Source: Lingula anatina (Eukaryota; Brachiopoda; Lingulata; Lingulida; Lingulidae). Taken from it: a DNA stretch of 64,000 bases. Position 1 is the stretch's first letter, and each line of letters starts with the position of its first letter. Both the position numbers and the translations under genes were made by a program. Below, piece after piece: positions 58,414 through 64,000 of this stretch. Where the stretch lies: assembly GCF_001039355.2 (NCBI RefSeq), contig NW_019774203.1, positions 456,558 to 520,557 on the forward strand. The letters run 5' to 3'. The notes beneath the pieces are model-generated. The model was not told the DNA's origin. It searched no databases and worked only from the letters and a program-made list of their open reading frames with translations.

Positions 58414-59258
58414 ATTCAATTTGTGTACCTTATTGTGTTAATTGACAGGATAGAGTTTGTGTTGCTTATTAATTGACAGGATAGAATTTTGTGTAGCATA
58501 TGTTGTTAGAGGATAGAATTGTTAGTTATTAGTGATATTAGAATTATTGAAAAGCTTTGTGTATGACTGAGTGAGAGTTGGAAAGATAGTGACACGTGTT
58601 AGACTGGACTTGTTGCAAGACGCGAACTAGTCGGAACATATTGCAGTGATATTTCATTTTCATTGTTGTTTGATACTCGTGGCAATTCAGTAAATATATT
58701 CAGTTTAGAATTCATTTTAGTAGAGATATTTTGTATTAATTTTCTGTTGTGGTACTACAGCTGCGGAGACATTGCGGACCACGTGTACTGAGTAGTAGTC
58801 GGACAGACCACGTGTAATTACAGGCCCGTGCGTGTAGAACCTTATGTTGTAATTAGAATACAGAACATAATTTAGTGAGTTTATTTACAAAGAAAAGCAT
58901 TTATTTAAAATAAAGGTTTCAAATTTGTGTTTTTCACTGACTTGCTGAATGAGGGAGTGAGTGTGAATTGTTTATTGTATATTTTTATCAATATTGCAAT
59001 AGCATATATTGATAGACTATTATTCTACCTTGTTCGTCTGTGTTGAAAGTGTTTCATCATAGGTGTACATGTAAGTAGGTTGAATAGTGTGAGAGATTTG
59101 TTTGTATTTACTGTGAAGTTTAGTAGTGGCTTTTTGCTGAAACTTTCTTCAAACAGTAAGGTGTGGTAGTGGTGAAAGTATTTTATTGTGTAGTTTTTGT
59201 GGCACAGCTGCATTGCTATTATCAATAAAATTGTGTAATAGGTTGTGGGAAACTGGAA
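58414..59258 (+). other. untranslated leader of the retrotransposon
   Basis: No open frame of note between the primer-binding site and gag. A packaging or leader function is expected by position only. Confidence 0.55.
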
Positions 59259-59264
59259 GTGAAA

Positions 59265-60352
59265 ATGGCGTCGGGTATTGTGGAAAGTACATGTAGTGTT
59301 GTGTTGAATGTGCAGACAGCATCTGAAACAGAATTGAAAAATTTGAAAGGAATAGGTCCAGTGAAAGCTCATAGATTGGTGTCTTTGAGAAATCAAAAAG
59401 GAAAATTGCTGTTGAGTGATTTGGAAGAAATTACTGGAATTAGTGTGGCAGATTGGCAGAAATGGGAAAAGAAGGGTATTGTGATTCTGGGAGTAATGGA
59501 AGAAAAAGATGAAGGTTCAAAAGTTGGAGATGAGAAAAAGGAAGAGAGTGTGAATTGGGAAGAAACGTATAGAAAGTTGATGGAGCGATTGAAGGTACAA
59601 AATGAAATGATATCAAATCTTCGAGATGAGGTAGAAGCTGGAGAAAAGATAGAATTTTTATCAAGTGAATTGGAGATTAATGATGCTAAAGTGAAAAAGT
59701 TGGAAAATGAAAAAGGTGTTGTAGAAAAAGAGAAATATGCTTTGGAAAATGAAAAGTATAGTTTAGAAAATGAGAAGTGTGATTTGAAAATTGAAAATGA
59801 TATGTTGAAAGAAAGAAATGTGAAAATTCAGAGTGAGTTGGGAAAAACTAAACAAGAGTTGATGAAAAAAGGAATGGAAATGGAAGAAGAGTGTAGAGAG
59901 TATTCAACAAAAGAAATGATGTTACATGCTCAGGTTGAAACACAGAATGAATTGTTGAGAAAACGTGTAGAAAGTTTGCAGAAGTGTGAAAATGAAAAAA
60001 TGGATTTGAAATTGCAGTTGGATGAGATGACAGCACGTCATAATCATTTGCAAACTCAGTATGAAAGAATGCATTTACAACATGATTTAGAAAAAATCCC
60101 AAGGCCGACTCCTAGAAGTATTAAAAGCAGACCCACACCTGCATCTAGAAGTAGTAAAAAGAAAAGTTTGGAAACCCCTGTGAAAAAACCAGTACTGAAA
60201 CTAGAAGAGAGTGAAAGTGATAGTGAAAGCAAAAGTGAATCTGAATGTGAACAGAAAAAAGTTCCTTTAGTTGAAAGAGAAAAAGGATCTCTTCATAATA
60301 TGCCTAGTTTTAGTGGGAATGGAAGAGAAAATTGGGAAGCTTTTGTATTTAA
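59265..60352 (+). pseudogene. gag, first part: HhH motif and long coiled coil
   Basis: The frame opens at ATG 59259 (or 59265). Residues about 15-62 form a ComEA-like helix-hairpin-helix unit: N-V-Q-T-A-S-E-T-E-L, L-K-G-I-G-P-V-K-A, then D-L-E-E-I-T-G-I-S. Residues about 85-290 are Glu/Lys/Leu-rich heptad-like coiled coil. A basic Pro/Ser segment and an acidic Ser patch follow. The frame is broken at 60349 by the MITE. Confidence 0.8.
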
Positions 60353-60694
60353 AGGGATAATAACTCTTCATTTCGGCCAAAAAAATGAATTTTCCTGGAG
60401 TAAACAACAATTTTCCCATACTTACCAATGGTTAATGAATCCATTTTTGCATTCAAAGTTAGTCCCTGTTTTTTTTCTAAAAAGTTTGGTTTTTTTGTTA
60501 AAATCTCTTAAGAGATTTTAACTTAGTATAGCCATCAATGGAGGTCACGTGGTCTAAAGACAAGCTCAGATATCAGAATAATAGCTATAACTGCCGTTTT
60601 TGTTGTAAAACAGAATATAATATATTATTTGAGTTATTCACAATGTTTTTATTGTGAAATATATATCTCATACAAAGAGTTATTATCCCTTTAA
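60349..60694. mobile_element. TTAA-flanked MITE inside gag
   Basis: TTAA at 60349-60352 and 60691-60694 flank a 338-bp element with 16-bp perfect inverted ends (AGGGATAATAACTCTT). The gag frame is the same on both sides once one TTAA copy is counted, so it is a clean insertion. A TTAA target is typical of piggyBac-type transposition. A 26-bp perfect palindrome is centred at 60509/60510. There is no transposase. Confidence 0.85.
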
Positions 60695-61292
60695 GTTTGA
60701 AGGAATGGCAGAAAGATATGGATGGAATGATAAAATAAAAACTAGCAGATTGATTGAATGTTTGGAAGACAGAGCTCTTGAGTATGCAGTGGAGTTTGGG
60801 AATTGCAAATATAAACGTTTGAAAGAAGTGATGTCAAAACGTTTTAGTATGAAAGAGTCTGCTTCATCTGCGCGGAGAGCACTTCAATCAATGAGGCAGG
60901 GTGAAAGTGAATCTTTGCAAGATTTTTCTCATCGTGTGTTAATGGCATCTAGAGAGGGATATGCAGAAGGTGGTGAAGGAATAGCTGTAGATTCATTTTT
61001 GAGAGGGTGTCGTGAAAAAGAATCTGCAAAGTTGGCTATGGATAAAGAGCCTAAATATTTATTTGAAGCGTTAGAGTTTGTGAAAGTTGCAAACAATAAC
61101 TTCAAAGCAGTGTATGGTACAGGTGGGAGAAATGTGCATATTAGACAAGTTGGAATGTCTGATCAGAGTGTTGAGAATGGAAGTAATAATCAATTACTCT
61201 ACAACATGCAAAGAACCATGTCTGCAATGTGTGATCAGATGAAAAGAATGAATGACGCATGGGTGTTGCCGTCAAATTCTCAGAAATCCTAG
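60695..61292 (+). pseudogene. gag, second part: capsid-like region
   Basis: After the MITE the frame runs through Y-G-W-N-D-K-I-K, a capsid-like helical region (L-I-E-C-L, A-L-E-Y-A, L-Q-S-M-R-Q-G-E-S-E-S-L) and S-F-L-R-G-C, to a stop at 61290-61292. This matches the layout of gypsy-type capsid domains. A frameshift near 61280 separates it from the zinc knuckles. Confidence 0.78.
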
Positions 61293-61569
61293 TAGAATGG
61301 TAAAAACACCCCAGAATGGAAACGTAAATCAAAGTAGAGGGGGTCCACCACAATGTTTTAAATGTGGAGAAAGAGGTCATGTTCAAAGGGATTGTAAGAA
61401 TGAAATTGTAGAGCATCCACCTAATCCCAATGTTAGTAAAAATGTCAGTCCAAGTTCTATTTTGATTTGTCATAAATGTGGACAGAGAGGTCACATTCAA
61501 ACAAATTGCCCTCAAAATAGAGAATTGCCTAAAAATCCTCCTCCTGGTGCAAGAAATTCGGTAAACTAG
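61293..61569 (+). pseudogene. gag nucleocapsid: two CCHC zinc knuckles
   Basis: C-F-K-C-G-E-R-G-H-V-Q-R-D-C and C-H-K-C-G-Q-R-G-H-I-Q-T-N-C, both CX2CX4HX4C. They lie in a different frame from the capsid part, so gag is frameshifted. Confidence 0.9.
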
Positions 61570-61580
61570 AACGGGACGAA

Positions 61581-62537
61581 TTGACCGACCGGATTTCGGA
61601 TCCCTTACTTCATGTTGAAGGTCGGATTATGGATAGTGGAAATGTGAAAATGATGAATGTTGGAGAATTAGTAGGAGAAAATTTTGTGATTCCTGTTAGT
61701 GTAGGTGGTGTGAAAACATTAGCAGTTGTGGATACGGCAGCTCAATTTACTATCGTAAATAAAATATTTTATAGTAAATTGCAGGGTATGCCTGAGTTTT
61801 GTGAGACTCTGAAATTAATGCTTGCTGGAAAAAATGCATTTATGATGGGTCATAGAGTACAAAATTTGAGTATTGAGATAGATGGGATAGAATATAAGGA
61901 AGATGTGTATGTTGCAGATTTGCAAGAAGGAATTGATATGTTGTTGGGATTGAAGTTTTTGAAGGAGAGAAATTGTGTGGTGAATTTAGTTGATCATACT
62001 TTGATCGTTGGAGAAAAATGTGTACAGGGAAGCATAGAAGTTGAAGGTGATTCTGATTTGAGTAAAGTGAATGGTGAGGCAGAAGCTAAAAGTGATGAGA
62101 AATGTGTTGATGAATCAGAGAAAGAAGTTGAAATTTGTGAAAATATGGTGAGAACGAAAAAGAGAATAGTAGTTCCTCCATTAACGGTGATGAGAATTTC
62201 TGTTTGTGCAGATTATGAGTTAGAGAAAAAGAAAGAGTATGTGATAGAACCTTGTATTGATAGACAAGTGTTGGTATCTTGTGCATTAGTTAAAGGTGAT
62301 GATGTTGTTCCTGTAGAAATTGTGAGTGATGGAGAAAGAAATGCTGTTTTGAAAGCAGGTAGTGTGTTAGGTGTTATTAAGGAAGTTGAGACAGTTGATT
62401 CTGAAGTGAGATGTAAAGATGTAGATGGGAAAGCTAGGGTGTCTGCTGTGAATAAAGCTGAAATGAAGTTGAATATAGGTGAAAACATGGATAAAGAAGT
62501 AATGAGAAGTTTGAAAAGAGATTTGCCTGAACATTAG
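61581..62537 (+). pseudogene. retropepsin-like protease and pol N-terminal region
   Basis: Contains V-V-D-T-A-A at the catalytic position and M-L-L-G-L-K-F-L, the conserved flap-following motif of gypsy proteases. The usual Gly after Asp-Thr is Ala. The frame ends at TAG 62535-62537, and the same frame stays open afterwards into reverse transcriptase. Confidence 0.78.
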
Positions 62538-63084
62538 CAAGATTTATTTGAAAGATCGCGTGAGGAGCTTGATTCAAATGAAATGGTTGCATTGTGTAGA
62601 ACTTTGAGAGATTATGAAGATGTATTTGCAAAGCGTGATCTTGATTTAGGGTGCATGAAAGGTGTTAAGCATACTATTAACACTGGTAGTGCAGCTCCTG
62701 TGAAACAGAAATTGCGTAGAACTCCATTGGGAATGGAGGGAGAAGAGAAAAAGATGCTTGAAAAGTTGTTAGCTTCTGATGTTATTCAGCCGTCAAATTC
62801 TGAATGGACTTCTCCACCAGTATTGGCTATGGAACTTACTAATTCTCCTGCAAGTTTTTCAAGAGCAATGCAGTTAGTATTGAGAGGTTTGACTTGGGAG
62901 AAAGTGTTAGTGTATCTGGATATCACAGTGTTGGGGAAAAATTTGAAGATCATCTTAAGAATTTGAAAGAGGTTTTGGAGAGATTGCGTTCTTACAACTT
63001 GAAGTTAAAGCCTGAAAAGTATTTTCTTTTCCAAACAAAGTGTGAGTTCCTAGGAAAGTCTTTCAGTAGAAAAGGTGTTGGTTA
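62538..63084 (+). pseudogene. reverse transcriptase remnant
   Basis: The finger region (D-V-I-Q-P-S-N-S-E-W-T-S-P-P-V) passes directly to F-S-R-A-M-Q, so the segment with the first catalytic Asp is deleted. The second catalytic motif reads Y-L-D-I and a frameshift follows. The connection region (L-K-L-K-P-E-K, F-L-G) continues in another frame to 63084. Non-functional. Confidence 0.85.
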
Positions 63085-63424
63085 GAAAATGGTTAACCGT
63101 TGTATTTGTGTAGTATGGCCGTGAAAGAATTGTGGAATTGCAAAGAGCAATTGATTCTTTTGAATGTGCTATATTACAAATGGGAAAAGAGAGAAGATAG
63201 AAAATTGTTTAATTGTACCAGAAGATTTGGTCAATGAAGTTTTGTTTTTCTTTATTTGAATGAGCTTTATGTTTAAGTAAATAATATGTGTACATAGTAA
63301 ATGCGGCAATGCTGTAATACTATGTTAGTAATGTAATATTTTTTTAAATATTCATTTGAAAGAAAAGATCATTATCCTGTTATATTTATTCAAGAAAAAT
63401 AAAACCTTGTGTAAGTTTATTTCA
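63085..63424. other. AT-rich stretch without recognised features
   Basis: Lies between the truncated element and the next coding-like stretch. No LTR, no clear open frame and no splice-supported exon seen. Confidence 0.5.
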
Positions 63425-64000
63425 GATATGGATGATTTAGACATGCTAGATGAAGCCTGTTTTGTCCTGGATTATGATGACACTGATTTGGTGGAAGATC
63501 CTACTGTCCTAATTGGTGAAGAGGGGGAGGAAGTTACCCACTCAAAGTGCAAAAGGAGGAAACAGAAAAGAAGTTCAGTGTGGTTTGTCTGGTGTCCAGT
63601 GCTGACCTGAGTAGACATCTTGGACGTCATGCGAAATCTGTTCATTTGTATATGACTCCAGGATTGGTGTGCTGGTATTGCAGATCGATGGAAAAGGACA
63701 ATTCGCTTTTACGTAAACGTCATGGTGATGTTCATTCGTGTGGAACTGGTGAATTCGAGAAAAAACTGTGGATCCAGTTGGTGAATGGATTTATACATTT
63801 CCTGATATTGACATTAAATATGATAAATATATGGGAACTGATGGACTATGTGCAAAGTGAAGGACTAGCAATATTACCAGATAACTGTTCCAAGGAGGAC
63901 ATCAACTTTGTGAAAATAAACATTTATGGAAATGGTATGGAGCTTAAGACTGATATTCTGAATTCTTTGTTGACTTTATTTCACTGGAGAACTTTGTATC
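63425..64000 (+). pseudogene. broken C2H2-like coding stretch (continues past window)
   Basis: After an acceptor TTATTTCAG, an acidic frame starts M-D-D-L-D-M-L-D and ends in a basic K-R-R-K-Q-K-R tract. A second frame continues with A-D-L-S-R-H-L-G-R-H and C-W-Y-C ... H, resembling degenerate C2H2 or BED-like fingers. At least two frame changes are needed. It could be an old transposon-borne or host zinc-finger exon. Confidence 0.35.

Larger units (their letters stand above)
58032..63084 (+). mobile_element. decayed Ty3/gypsy-like LTR retrotransposon
   Basis: The order is LTR, primer-binding site, gag (with HhH and coiled coil), two zinc knuckles, retropepsin-like protease and partial reverse transcriptase. 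Breaks: a MITE inside gag, a frameshift before the zinc knuckles, an in-frame TAG between protease and reverse transcriptase, an internal deletion and frameshift in reverse transcriptase, and no RNase H, integrase or 3' LTR. It cannot be autonomous. Confidence 0.85.

Noticed and set aside
59025-59396. Minus-strand frames opposite gag and protease
   Set aside because: Shadows of the real plus-strand retroelement frames, caused by biased base use (low C on the plus strand).
63085-63424. 3' LTR of the retrotransposon
   Set aside because: No stretch resembles the 58032-58395 LTR; the element is truncated instead.

Overview
This is an animal nuclear genomic window. It is AT-rich, with many small exons (about 35-270 nt) split by short GT-AG introns, low-complexity repeats, MITE-like elements and Ty3/gypsy-type retrotransposon remains. 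The expanded C-type lectin-domain (CTLD) receptors and the repeat types suggest a marine invertebrate, most likely a mollusc such as a bivalve. That placement is an inference; no species-specific marker was identified.

Layout. (1) 1-24761 (+): the 3' part of a giant type I membrane protein of mannose-receptor architecture. It has 55 exons in one phase-consistent reading frame of about 2,569 residues, 17 CTLDs (the first cut by the window edge), Ser/Thr/Pro linkers, a stalk, one transmembrane helix, a short tail, and a polyadenylation signal at 24957. (2) 24762-26640: intergenic. (3) 37342-26822 (-): a complete receptor tyrosine-kinase-like gene coding for a signal peptide, 9 Ig domains, 2 fibronectin III domains, a transmembrane helix, two tandem duplicate juxtamembrane exons and a kinase domain whose DFG motif reads GFG. 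(4) 37600-39868: divergent intergenic region carrying a rearranged LTR/integrase fragment. (5) 39869-55184 (+): a second CTLD gene, paralogous exon for exon to CTLD2-CTLD13 of gene 1, with no start exon that is certain and no 3' end in the window. (6) 55185-57237: a 159-bp (53-codon) tandem repeat and AT-rich duplicated DNA. (7) 57238-58036 (+): three 3' exons of a tandem CCCH zinc-finger gene that stop at an LTR. (8) 58032 to about 63084 (+): a decayed Ty3/gypsy-like element (LTR, primer-binding site, gag, protease, broken reverse transcriptase), with a TTAA-flanked MITE inside gag. (9) 63425-64000: a weak, broken C2H2-like coding stretch.

How the parts relate. Two lectin-type pattern-recognition receptor paralogs flank an Ig-type receptor with a probable pseudokinase and ITIM-like tyrosine motifs. 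All three look like cell-surface recognition genes, and the lectin pair shows changes in the sugar-specificity triplets (QPD, EPN, EPD) at matching domains. A shared role in immunity or recognition is inference from domain content only.
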